This document shows, in pieces, positions 7,529 through 15,723 of a stretch of DNA of 64,000 nt (its first letter is position 1; every line of letters starts with the position of its first letter). The DNA lies in contig NZ_CP061913.1 of NCBI RefSeq assembly GCF_019904175.1, positions 310,001-374,000 on the forward strand. The letters run 5' to 3'. Under the pieces are notes generated by a model. It saw nothing but the letters and a program-made list of their open reading frames with translations, did no database searches and was not told the DNA's origin. The position numbers and the translations under genes are program-made. Origin of the DNA: Dactylosporangium vinaceum. Its GTDB lineage: Bacteria > Actinomycetota > Actinomycetes > Mycobacteriales > Micromonosporaceae.

Positions 7529-8495
7529 CGCGCCCGCCCTCCTCGCCGTGCCGAACCTGCATGCCGTCCTGCTGACCCCGGACGCTGTTGTGCCGAGCCT
7601 GGACGTCGTCGTGCCAAGCCTGCATACCGTCGTGTCGAGCCTGGACGTCGTCGCGCCGAGCCCCAACGCCGTCGTGCTGAGCCTGCATGCCGTCGTGCCG
7701 GGCCCGAACCCCGTCGAGCTCGGTCGGAACCCCGTCTTGCCGGGCCCGAACCGCGTCGTGCTGGGCCGGAACCCCGTGGTGCTGAGCAGGAACGCCGTCG
7801 TGCCGAGCCTCAAGACCGTCGGGCTGAGGCTGAGGCTGAGGCTGGGCCTGAGCTTGGGCCTGAGCTTGGGCCTGAGCTTGGGCCTGGGCTTCGCTGTGCT
7901 CAGCGCGAACGCCCTCGTGCTGCGCCTGCACCTCGGGATGCTCGGCCAGTTTCCGTAAGCCGCGCATCGTGGCAATCCGGACAGCGCCCGAGCGTTTGCC
8001 CAGCACTCGCGCGGTACCGGCCACGTCCAGCCCCGCCACCACGCGCAGCATGACGGCCTCGGCCTGGTCGCGGGGTAGTCCGGCGATCAGCCGAAGCGCC
8101 CGGTCGGTGTCGTCGAGCTCGACCACCTCAGTGGCCACGTCCGGAGCCGCGGCCGCCGATCGGAGCTGGTCGATGGCCTCGTGTGGCTCCTCGTGGCGCC
8201 GCCAGGCCCGCCGGTTCTCGTCGATCCCGCGATGGCGGGCAATGCGAAAAAGCCAAACCCGAAATGCTGCGGTCGTACCGTCAAATCCCGACAAATCGCG
8301 CGACGCCTGTAACCACGTCTCCGAAGCCACGTCCTCGGACGCGTCACCGCAGACCACGCGCAGGTACCGCAGCAGCGGCGGATGCAGCGTCCGCCACAGC
8401 ACGGCGAACCCGGCCGCATCGCCGTCGATCGCGGCGGCGAGCGCGGACGCGAGGTCCTCGTCCCGGACCCGCTGCATCGACGCCGTCACCAGCAC
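7518..8495 (-). CDS. ECF-type RNA polymerase sigma factor with repeat-expanded tail
   Basis: Residues 1 to about 185 form a standard ECF sigma factor. Region 2 contains the segment DASEDVASETWLQASRDL and FRVWLFRIARHRGIDENRR. Region 4 contains LPRDQAEAVMLRVVAGLDVA followed by VLGKRSGAVRIATMRGLRKL. The tail is abnormal: a Gln-Ala/Gln-Pro tract (about residues 203-221), then twelve heptads of the type ARHDGVQ to about residue 305. ECF factors normally end after region 4 at about 170-200 residues. A start at the ATG at 8477 is also possible. It overlaps the candidate anti-sigma gene, which suggests co-regulation. Confidence 0.88.
   Translation of the reverse strand: MLVTASMQRVRDEDLASALAAAIDGDAAGFAVLWRTLHPPLLRYLRVVCGDASEDVASETWLQASRDLSGFDGTTAAFRVWLFRIARHRGIDENRRAWRRHEEPHEAIDQLRSAAAAPDVATEVVELDDTDRALRLIAGLPRDQAEAVMLRVVAGLDVAGTARVLGKRSGAVRIATMRGLRKLAEHPEVQAQHEGVRAEHSEAQAQAQAQAQAQAQAQPQPQPQPDGLEARHDGVPAQHHGVPAQHDAVRARQDGVPTELDGVRARHDGMQAQHDGVGARRDDVQARHDGMQAWHDDVQARHNSVRGQQDGMQVRHGEEGGRDEA
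7581..7832. repeat. Twelve tandem 21-bp repeats inside the sigma-factor gene
   Basis: Twelve consecutive 21-nt units, each close to GACGTCGTCGTGCCAAGCCTG on the + strand, encode degenerate heptads on the minus strand. Shorter periodic DNA follows on the right: about four GGGCCTGAGCTT units and several GAGGCT units near 7826-7890, encoding the Gln-Ala and Gln-Pro tract. All remain in frame. Confidence 0.9.
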
Positions 8496-8608
8496 ACGGT
8501 AGGCCAGGTCGGCTGGGATTTCTCGTCTCGGCCAACAGCAAAGAGCCGGTTTGGTACGGTCGCCCGTATTGCCGCTTTTGCGGTTTTATCCTTCGGGGGG
8601 ATTGACCA

Positions 8609-10573
8609 ATGCGCGCACGAGTGCTGATAGGCCTGACTCTGGCCGCGGCCGCGGTGCCCGGATTCGCCTTCGCGGCACCGAACGCGGACCCGACAGCCGA
8701 CCCATCGGCGTCAGCGGCGGCCGTGTCGATATCAGCCGGCGCCTCGGACAGCCCCTCGGACAGCCCGAGCGCCTCGGACAGCCCGTCGGAGAGCCCCTCC
8801 GAAAGCCCGAGCCCGTCAGAGAGCCCGTCGGAGAGCCCCTCCGAGAGCCCGTCGGAGAGCCCTTCGACCGACGACGACTGGCCCGCCGGCGCCTGGCCGT
8901 ACTGCACGGACCCGGCCCAGCAGTACTGCATCGACTCCTCGAGGGTCATCCCGAGCAACGGTGACCCGGAGCAAGAGGCCAACGGCCAGGTGTCCACCCT
9001 CGGCGGCTACGTGAAGTCGTTCAACTGGACGGTGACCGGCTACAGCGGCGACGGCCTCCTGCGGCTCACCGTCCGGACCGGCAAGTTCATGCCCCGCTAC
9101 ACCATGGCCCTGGCCGAAGCCCTGCACATCACGCGCCAGACAAGCACCGACACCGGCAACACCACGCTCGTCATCGAGGGCCGCAACACCCAGATCAACT
9201 GGGTGACGAGCCCAACCGACCTGTTCGCGGCCTGTGTCGCCGGCCAGAACTGCGGCGACGACACGACGAGGGCCGACGCGACGGGCACCGGGCTGCGGTT
9301 CATGGGCAACACGCAGGACCTGGCCACCTGGGACGCCGGCGGGCAGCAGGCCCTGGACGGCTTCTACCTGGCCTCCGACGCCCAGGCCCGCCCGACCACG
9401 ATCGGGTACGGCACCTACCCCGAGCCCTACTGGTCGCTGCCCTACCTCGGCAATCCCCACCTGGACATGGACGGCGCACCCGTTCGCGGCTCCTTCAACG
9501 CCTTCCTGCCCGCCGCCTACTTCACCGCCACCGGCACAACCGCCCACGACGCGGCAAAGACGGGCTTCGACGTGCAGAGCACGAACCCGGACACCCAGGA
9601 GAAGACCAGCATCCCGGTCACCGTGACGGAACAGGACGGCGGCGTCATGCTCACCGTCCCGGACCTGGGCTACTCGATCCAGCAGATCACCGTCTACAAC
9701 CACAAGAGCACCGCCGTCACGCCGAGCGAGTCGCCCACGCCGACCACGTCGCCGACCCCTGACACGTCCCCGACCCCTGACACGTCGCCGACACCCGGCA
9801 CGTCCCCGACGCCCGGCACGTCGCCGACGCCGAGCCCGACGCTCACCCTGTCGCCGATCCCGACGAAGTCGACCCAGCTGACCGCCCCGACCGGAGTCTC
9901 GGCCAAGGGCGGCCCCGGCAAAATCTCGGTCTCCTGGCAGGGCGCAGGCACCGCCGCCACCGGCTACACGGCCACCGCAAACCCGGGCAACCACCAGTGC
10001 ACCGCCACCGCCGACCAGTCCGCCTGCGACATCACCGGCCTGACCGACGGCACCGCGTACACGGTCACCGTCACCGCGGCCGGCCCCGGCGACACCACCG
10101 CCACCAGCACCGAGACCACCGCCACTCCCGCGACACCCCAGCTCCCGGCGACGGTCCCGACCGGCGACGGCACCCTGGACCGCGGCCCGGCCACCGGCCA
10201 GTCCCGCACCATCACCGTCAGCGGCGACGGCTTCGCGCCCAACTCCCCGGTCACCATCGCGATCTACTCAACCCCGGTCGCCCTGGCCACGGGCACAGCC
10301 GACGCGACCGGCCACGCCGAGCTGACGGTCGTGGTCCCCGCCGGCTACTCCGGCAACCACACCCTGGCCCTGGCCGGCATCGCCCCGGGCGGCGGCCCTC
10401 GCGTCCTGACCCTGGCCGTCAAGGTGGCCGCGGTGGGCGCAGCCCTCCCGGTCACCGGCACGCCGACAGTTCCCCTGATCACCTACGGCGTAGCACTGGT
10501 ACTGCTGGGCCTGCTCCTGTCCGCCGCCGCTCCCTACATCCCACTCACCGCCGCCCGCCACCGCCGCCCCTGA
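8609..10573 (+). CDS. Secreted LPXTG-type cell-wall-anchored protein with fibronectin III module
   Basis: A 654-residue exported surface protein. It has a signal peptide (RARVLIGLTLAAAAVPGFAFA), then a Ser-Pro-Glu repeat linker (SESPSESPS, about residues 45-88). A globular domain of about 280 residues that I do not recognise follows. Then come a Thr-Pro-Ser linker (about residues 371-415), a fibronectin type III-like domain (APTGVSAKGGPGKISVSWQG) and a further beta domain. The C-terminus has the sortase signal LPVTG at residues 613-617, a membrane helix and the basic tail RHRRP. No sortase gene is in the window. It is divergent from the sigma-factor gene, whose product might control it. Confidence 0.85.
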   Translation: MRARVLIGLTLAAAAVPGFAFAAPNADPTADPSASAAAVSISAGASDSPSDSPSASDSPSESPSESPSPSESPSESPSESPSESPSTDDDWPAGAWPYCTDPAQQYCIDSSRVIPSNGDPEQEANGQVSTLGGYVKSFNWTVTGYSGDGLLRLTVRTGKFMPRYTMALAEALHITRQTSTDTGNTTLVIEGRNTQINWVTSPTDLFAACVAGQNCGDDTTRADATGTGLRFMGNTQDLATWDAGGQQALDGFYLASDAQARPTTIGYGTYPEPYWSLPYLGNPHLDMDGAPVRGSFNAFLPAAYFTATGTTAHDAAKTGFDVQSTNPDTQEKTSIPVTVTEQDGGVMLTVPDLGYSIQQITVYNHKSTAVTPSESPTPTTSPTPDTSPTPDTSPTPGTSPTPGTSPTPSPTLTLSPIPTKSTQLTAPTGVSAKGGPGKISVSWQGAGTAATGYTATANPGNHQCTATADQSACDITGLTDGTAYTVTVTAAGPGDTTATSTETTATPATPQLPATVPTGDGTLDRGPATGQSRTITVSGDGFAPNSPVTIAIYSTPVALATGTADATGHAELTVVVPAGYSGNHTLALAGIAPGGGPRVLTLAVKVAAVGAALPVTGTPTVPLITYGVALVLLGLLLSAAAPYIPLTAARHRRP

Positions 10574-10595
10574 CCACACGAGGCCCGGTAACGGC

Positions 10596-11651
10596 GTGGG
10601 TTGGACGGGCGGGTGGTCGGGCTGGTCCCATAGGGGTGTGTTGACGGCCCTCGTCCGATCGGTGCTCGCCGTGCTGCTGTCCGCCGCTGTCGTGGTGGCC
10701 GTTGCGGCCGGGGCGGTCGGCTCCGGGGACGGGCGGCTGCAGCAGGTCGGGAAGTGGCCGTTCCTGGGTGCGTACACGGGTGCGGGGCAGGTGGGCGTCG
10801 ATCGTCTGCCGGGGTGGGAGGCGTGGGCGGGAGTGCCAAGCCGGTTCGGGGCCGACTTCGCGCCCGCCGACTCCTGGAGCCTCATCGAGGGCGGCGACTG
10901 GCAGCTCCGGCCGTGGGCGGACAGCGGGCGCCGGCTGATCTTCTCCGTGCCGCTGTTTCCGAAGGGTCAGGGCAGTCTGGCCGGCTGCGCGGCCGGTGAC
11001 TACGACGGGCACTGGAGCAGGCTCGGGCGCAATCTCGTCGAGTACCGCCTCGCGCACACGATCGTGCGGCCCGGCTGGGAGTTCAACGGGGACTGGTACC
11101 CGTGGGCGTCGGCCGGGCGCGAAGCGCAGTTCGCCGCCTGCTTCCGGCACGTCGTCGACGCCATGCGGGCGGTTGCGGGGCAGCGGTTCGAGTTCGTGTG
11201 GAATCCGGTGCTCGGGTCGGCGTACGCCGCGGCGGAGCCGGCGTACCCGGGGGATGCGTACGTCGACTACGTCGGCGTGGACGTGTACGACATGTCGTGG
11301 ACGCCCGGTACGTATCCGCAGGCGGCGCACGAGGCCGTCTGGGGAACCACGCTCGAGGGCGGGCAGGGGCTGCGGCACTGGCTGGAGTTCGCGACCGCGC
11401 ACGGCAAGCGGTTCGCCGTGCCCGAGTGGGGGCTGTCCCGGCGGGCGGACGGGCACGGCGGGGGCGACAACCCGTACTTCGTCGAGCGGATGCTGTCGTT
11501 CCTGGCCGGCCCCGGCGTCCGTCCGGCGTTCGCGATGTACTTCGACGTCGCCGTGCCGCTCGACGACGGCAGCGTGAACCAGCACCGGATCTCGGCCCAG
11601 CCGCCGGTGTTTCCGCAGGCCGCGGCCAGTTTCCGGGCGATCGTCGGCTGA
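10596..11651 (+). CDS. Exported GH26-like glycoside hydrolase
   Basis: A protein of about 350 residues with an N-terminal signal or membrane anchor (LTALVRSVLAVLLSAAVVVA) and a beta-mannanase-like GH26 fold. The acid/base Glu lies in RPGWEFNGDWYPW (residue 162 from the GTG at 10596) and the nucleophile Glu in FAVPEWGLS (residue 277). It probably cleaves a beta-linked polysaccharide such as mannan outside the cell. The GTG at 10638, directly before the signal peptide, is an alternative start; neither has a strong ribosome site. A GH16 gene follows 112 bp downstream. Confidence 0.8.
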   Translation: MGWTGGWSGWSHRGVLTALVRSVLAVLLSAAVVVAVAAGAVGSGDGRLQQVGKWPFLGAYTGAGQVGVDRLPGWEAWAGVPSRFGADFAPADSWSLIEGGDWQLRPWADSGRRLIFSVPLFPKGQGSLAGCAAGDYDGHWSRLGRNLVEYRLAHTIVRPGWEFNGDWYPWASAGREAQFAACFRHVVDAMRAVAGQRFEFVWNPVLGSAYAAAEPAYPGDAYVDYVGVDVYDMSWTPGTYPQAAHEAVWGTTLEGGQGLRHWLEFATAHGKRFAVPEWGLSRRADGHGGGDNPYFVERMLSFLAGPGVRPAFAMYFDVAVPLDDGSVNQHRISAQPPVFPQAAASFRAIVG

Positions 11652-11670
11652 TTTAAGGTATCGATAAGAA

Positions 11671-11700
11671 TTGACATATATGTCATCGGACTGTTAATAA
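11671..11700 (+). promoter_or_regulatory. Strong sigma-70-type promoter for the GH16 gene
   Basis: A perfect -35 TTGACA (11671-11676), an 18-nt spacer and a -10-like TAATAA (11695-11700) lie in an AT-rich island rare for this DNA. A 12-bp palindrome GACATATATGTC (11673-11684) overlaps the -35 box and may be a second regulator site. Confidence 0.65.
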
Positions 11701-11708
11701 AGCTGGCA

Positions 11709-11720
11709 GAGAGCGCTCTC
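11709..11720. promoter_or_regulatory. LacI-family operator palindrome
   Basis: GAGAGCGCTCTC is a perfect 12-bp palindrome at about the expected transcription start, 44 bp before the GH16 start codon. It resembles LacI/CebR-type boxes (GAGCGCTC core) that control carbohydrate-hydrolase genes in actinobacteria. The repressor is not in the window. Confidence 0.65.
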
Positions 11721-11763
11721 ACCATGGGTCCGCCGCGGTGGGCAAGCGCGAGAGAGGTCAGCT

Positions 11764-13467
11764 ATGCGCAGGAAGCTTCAGGTGGCCCTGCTGGCCGCCA
11801 TCGTCGCGGTACCGGCGTACTACGCCATCACCACCGTCACCGCCAACGCCACGGTCAACCCGCCCCCGGCCGGCTTCACGCTGACCTGGAGCGACGACTT
11901 CAACGGGGCCAACGGCACAGGCGTCGACACCAACGTCTGGAAGTACGACACGGGGCCCGGCTCGACCTTCGGGACCGGCGAGATCGAGACCATGACCAGC
12001 AGTACCGCCAACGTGCACTATGACGGCCAGGGCAATCTGCTGCTCACCGCGCTGCACAGCGGCTCGGACCCCCGCGCCGGCTGGACGTCGGGCCGGATCG
12101 AGACGCAGTCGGCCGGCTTCGGCGCGGCCCCGGGTGGCGTCATGCGCGTGGAGTCGCGCCTGCAGCAGCCGAACGTGAACACCGCCAACGGGGCCGGGTA
12201 CTGGCCCGCGTTCTGGATGCTCGGCGCCCCGCTGCGGGCCGGCGTCTCGTGGCCGGGCTCCGGCGAGATCGACGTCATGGAGGACATCAACGGCCGCAGC
12301 TCGCTGTTCAGCACGCTGCACTGCGGTGTCAACCCGGGCGGGCCCTGCAACGAGAGCACCGGACTGGGCAGCGGCGAGCGCGCCTGCGGCGGCTGCCAGA
12401 CCGGCTTCCACAACTACGCGGTCGAGGTCGACCGGTCGGTGTCGCCGGAGCAGATCCGCTTCTACTTCGACGGCGGCAACTTCTTCACCCTCAACGCCAA
12501 CCAGGTCGACGCGACAACCTGGTCCAACGCCGTCGACCACCCGTTCTTCATCATCTACGACCTCGCCATCGGCGGCGGCTTCCCCGACGCGTTCGGCGGC
12601 GGCCCCTTCGCGTCGACGGTCTCCGGCGCCTCGATGGTCATCGACTCTGTCGCCGTCTACAACAAGGGCCCGGGCAGCACCGGCGGCGGCTCCATCGTGG
12701 GCAACACCATTCTCGGCCCGGGCGGCAAGTGCATCGACGTTTCCGGCGACGACACGGGTGGCAACGGTACCCCCGTGCAGCTCTGGGATTGTCAGACCGC
12801 GGCCCGGGATCAGCACTGGGTCCTGAAGAACAACGGCTCGATCCAGACGCTGGGCCGCTGCCTCGACGTCACCGGTGGCTCCACCGCCGGCGGCGCGCAG
12901 CTGGAGTTGTGGGACTGCAACGGCACCGGCGCGCAGCAGTGGCGCACCACGACGAGCGGCACGCTTGTGAATCCGGCCTCCGGCAAGTGCCTGGACTCCC
13001 CGTCCGGCGCCACCGGCAACGGCACGCGCCTGCAGATCTGGGACTGCAACGGCTCCGGGGCCCAGTCGTTCGTCTACAACGGCGGCGCCTCGAACATCGT
13101 CGGCCCCGGCAGCAAGTGCATCGACGTGGCCGGTGACGACAACGGCACCGACGGCGCGGTCGTCCAGCTCTGGGACTGCCAGGACACCTCGCGCGACCAG
13201 AACTGGAAGTGGTCGGGCTCGTCCCTGCAGTCGCTCGGCCGCTGCCTCGACATTGCCGGCGCGGGAACGGCCAACGGTACCGTGCTGCAGCTGCACGACT
13301 GCACGGGTAACGCGGCCCAGGTCTGGGTCGACGGCGGCAACGGCACCCTGCGCAACCCCCAGTCCGGTCGCTGCCTCGACTCCCCGAACGGCAGCACCGC
13401 CAACGGCACCCGCCTGCAGATCTGGGACTGCAACGGATCCGGCGCGCAGACCTTCCGCAAGTCCTGA
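11764..13467 (+). CDS. Secreted GH16 endo-beta-glucanase with two ricin-type (CBM13) modules
   Basis: A 567-residue extracellular enzyme. The signal peptide covers about residues 1-29, and a GH16 catalytic domain covers about 35-300. Its active site reads SGEIDVMED (Glu168 nucleophile, Asp170, Glu173 acid/base), which fits a laminarinase-like beta-1,3-glucanase. Two tandem ricin B-like trefoil modules follow (about 315-440 and 441-567), each with repeated CLDV and QLWDC elements and well-conserved cysteines. The two modules are close copies of each other. The ATG at 11764 has a GAGAGAGG ribosome site. Transcription is probably derepressed by sugar through the operator at 11709. Confidence 0.92.
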   Translation: MRRKLQVALLAAIVAVPAYYAITTVTANATVNPPPAGFTLTWSDDFNGANGTGVDTNVWKYDTGPGSTFGTGEIETMTSSTANVHYDGQGNLLLTALHSGSDPRAGWTSGRIETQSAGFGAAPGGVMRVESRLQQPNVNTANGAGYWPAFWMLGAPLRAGVSWPGSGEIDVMEDINGRSSLFSTLHCGVNPGGPCNESTGLGSGERACGGCQTGFHNYAVEVDRSVSPEQIRFYFDGGNFFTLNANQVDATTWSNAVDHPFFIIYDLAIGGGFPDAFGGGPFASTVSGASMVIDSVAVYNKGPGSTGGGSIVGNTILGPGGKCIDVSGDDTGGNGTPVQLWDCQTAARDQHWVLKNNGSIQTLGRCLDVTGGSTAGGAQLELWDCNGTGAQQWRTTTSGTLVNPASGKCLDSPSGATGNGTRLQIWDCNGSGAQSFVYNGGASNIVGPGSKCIDVAGDDNGTDGAVVQLWDCQDTSRDQNWKWSGSSLQSLGRCLDIAGAGTANGTVLQLHDCTGNAAQVWVDGGNGTLRNPQSGRCLDSPNGSTANGTRLQIWDCNGSGAQTFRKS

Positions 13468-13511
13468 GCCGCAAACCCAACAGAGAATTCGCCGCGGAAC
13501 GGGGTGGAACG

Positions 13512-13541
13512 CAGGTCCTGGTGAACTTTGATCAGGACCTG
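13512..13541 (+). promoter_or_regulatory. Stem-loop just before the ribosome site of the beta-helix gene
   Basis: CAGGTCCTG (13512-13520) and CAGGACCTG (13533-13541) form a perfect 9-bp inverted repeat with a 12-nt loop. The right arm runs straight into the Shine-Dalgarno GGAGGA before the ATG at 13550. It could be an operator, an attenuator of the upstream gene, or an RNA structure affecting initiation. Confidence 0.5.
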
Positions 13542-13549
13542 GAGGACGA

Positions 13550-15673
13550 ATGACACGCATTACCGCACGCCGGCGGCTCGCTGCCGCCGGCGTGCTGGGG
13601 ACGGCCCTCGCGGCGACGCTCACCTTCGCCGCACCGGCCCGGGCCGACTCGACAGTCGACATGATTCTGTGGCAGAACTGCCAGCAGCAGTCGTCGGCCT
13701 CGCTGAGCTTCGATGCCACCCAGCTGAACTGGCTCGACGGCACGACGCTGCGCTGGAACGCCGGCATCGGCAAGGACTGCGGCACCAACGTGCAGGTGCA
13801 GATCAGGGAGAACACCCGGCAGTCCAACGACAACCCGCAGACCATCGGCCTGGGCTGGGGCGGCAACCGGACGATCGCCAGCAGCGCCGGCGTCATCCCG
13901 GTGCGCAGCCTCAGCTGGAGCGTCTGGCTGCTGCACCCGCTGGGCAGCAAGGCCATCGGCACCGCCGCGGTGAACATCCAGTATCCGCAGGGGCCGCTGC
14001 CCAACGGCCAGACCAGCTTCACCGCGAGCGACGGCGGGGTCGCCACCCGGCGGGCGTTCGTCCAGGCGGTCGAGACCCCCGGGGCCACCGTCAAGGTCGC
14101 CGCGAACGTGACGCTCAACCTGAGCGGCCTGGAGGACGTGCGGCTGGCGCCGAACGTGCAGATCATCGGTGACCGCACGGCCGCGAACCCGCTCGGGCCG
14201 CTGGTGTTCACCGACACCATCCCGAAGCAGCTGTTCCACGTCCCGGCCTACACGGACCCGTCGCAGGAGCGGATCACCGGCCTGCGGCTGCGCGGCGGGG
14301 CGAGCAGTGACCCGTTCGACAACATGGGCGACGAGGACTCCAACGGTGTCCTGATCGAGAAGCCGAACGTCGAGATCGGCTTCAACGAGATGTACCTGTG
14401 GCGCGGCACGGCCGTGCAGGTGCTGGACTGCGACGACTGCGACTCCAAGCGCAACCTCATCACCCGGGACAACGGCAACACGATCCGGGTCCACGACAAC
14501 TACATCCACCACGACCAGCATCCGACGGGCGAGATCGGCGGCGGGCACGGCGCCGGTTACGGGGTGGCCGTCGACCACGGCGCCTACGTGCTCGTCGACC
14601 GCAACGTCTTCGACTACAACCGGCACTCGATGACCGCGGGCGGCCAGGACGGCACCGGATACCGGTTCTACCGCAACCTGATCCTGCCCAACGGCGGCGT
14701 CAACAGCCGCGTGTCGAGCACCCACGCCATCGACGTGCACGGCTCGAACAAGGACGACTCGTACCAGAGCGGCCAGGCCGGCGAGTACTTCGACGTCGAG
14801 TACAACACGGTGTGGAACATCCACGACAACGCCATCAAGCTCCGCGGCACGCCGACCGACAAGATGGAGGTGCACAACAACGTCTACGCCCACTGCGGAC
14901 TGTTCACGACCTCGGCCGGGTGCTCCACGATCGCGGCCATCCACGTCAACGAGACGGGCATGAGCGAGTCCAACGACGTGCTCACCACATTCGGCGCGGA
15001 CCCGGACGACGCCCGCACCACGTGCGACTTCGACGGCGACGGCGTGAACGACACGTTCCACGCCACCCGCATCACGTGGTGGTTCCAGTCCAGCCGTCTC
15101 GGCGGCCGCTACATCTACCTGAACCAGTCCACGGCGGCCGGCTCCGCGGTGACGCTCGGCGACAAGAACGGCGACGGCCTCTGCGACGTCACCGCGAACG
15201 GCCAGGTGTTCGCCAGTGACCCGAACGTGACGATCGGTCCGGGCCAGTGGACGTCGGTACCGTTCCTGGTCACCAACAGCGACGCGATCGCCCGCACCGC
15301 GCTGCAGCAGGCGGGCCTGAACCTCGGCACCGTCACGATCGTGCCGAGCACCGTGACGAAGGGCACCGTGCTCGATCAGAGCCAGCACTTCAACTACATC
15401 CGGCCCAAGGGCACGGCCGTGAACCTCACCGAATCCGGCGGCGGCGTCCTCGTCCCGGATGTCGTCGGCTCCTGGAAGGCCGACGCCCTGGCCGCCATCT
15501 CCGGCGCGGGCCTGACGAATGACACCCCGAGCGAGCAGAACACCTGCGTCGACCCGGGCCAGGTCTTCCAGCAGAGCCCGAAGGCCGGCACCCTGGTCCA
15601 GCCGGGCGCCACCGTGCACATCTCGGTCGCCACGTGCATCAAGCCGGGCGGCGGCGGAGGCACACCGAAGTGA
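13550..15673 (+). CDS. Secreted right-handed beta-helix protein with C-terminal PASTA-like domains
   Basis: A 707-residue exported protein with a signal peptide that ends near AAPARADS. The centre (about residues 210-480) shows parallel beta-helix features as in pectate-lyase-type proteins: repeated short strands, NTIRVHDNYIHHD, VLVDRNVFDYN, EVHNNVYAHC and many asparagines. Two PASTA-like units follow: one with ARTALQQAGLNLGTVTIV, the other with ADALAAISGAGLTNDTPSEQ plus the phrase GQVFQQSPKAGTLVQPG. A polysaccharide lyase or hydrolase role is plausible but no catalytic set was identified. Confidence 0.8.
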   Translation: MTRITARRRLAAAGVLGTALAATLTFAAPARADSTVDMILWQNCQQQSSASLSFDATQLNWLDGTTLRWNAGIGKDCGTNVQVQIRENTRQSNDNPQTIGLGWGGNRTIASSAGVIPVRSLSWSVWLLHPLGSKAIGTAAVNIQYPQGPLPNGQTSFTASDGGVATRRAFVQAVETPGATVKVAANVTLNLSGLEDVRLAPNVQIIGDRTAANPLGPLVFTDTIPKQLFHVPAYTDPSQERITGLRLRGGASSDPFDNMGDEDSNGVLIEKPNVEIGFNEMYLWRGTAVQVLDCDDCDSKRNLITRDNGNTIRVHDNYIHHDQHPTGEIGGGHGAGYGVAVDHGAYVLVDRNVFDYNRHSMTAGGQDGTGYRFYRNLILPNGGVNSRVSSTHAIDVHGSNKDDSYQSGQAGEYFDVEYNTVWNIHDNAIKLRGTPTDKMEVHNNVYAHCGLFTTSAGCSTIAAIHVNETGMSESNDVLTTFGADPDDARTTCDFDGDGVNDTFHATRITWWFQSSRLGGRYIYLNQSTAAGSAVTLGDKNGDGLCDVTANGQVFASDPNVTIGPGQWTSVPFLVTNSDAIARTALQQAGLNLGTVTIVPSTVTKGTVLDQSQHFNYIRPKGTAVNLTESGGGVLVPDVVGSWKADALAAISGAGLTNDTPSEQNTCVDPGQVFQQSPKAGTLVQPGATVHISVATCIKPGGGGGTPK

Positions 15674-15678
15674 CGAAC

Positions 15679-15713
15679 GCGGGTGGGTGGCGCGGCGTGC
15701 GCCACCCACCCGC
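15679..15713. terminator. Bidirectional terminator hairpin
   Basis: A perfect 15-bp stem (15679-15693 with 15699-15713) and a 5-nt loop GGCGT lie in the gap between two convergent genes. No U-tract is seen on either side. This is the textbook place for a bidirectional terminator. Confidence 0.85.
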
Positions 15714-15723
15714 GCATCCGGCT

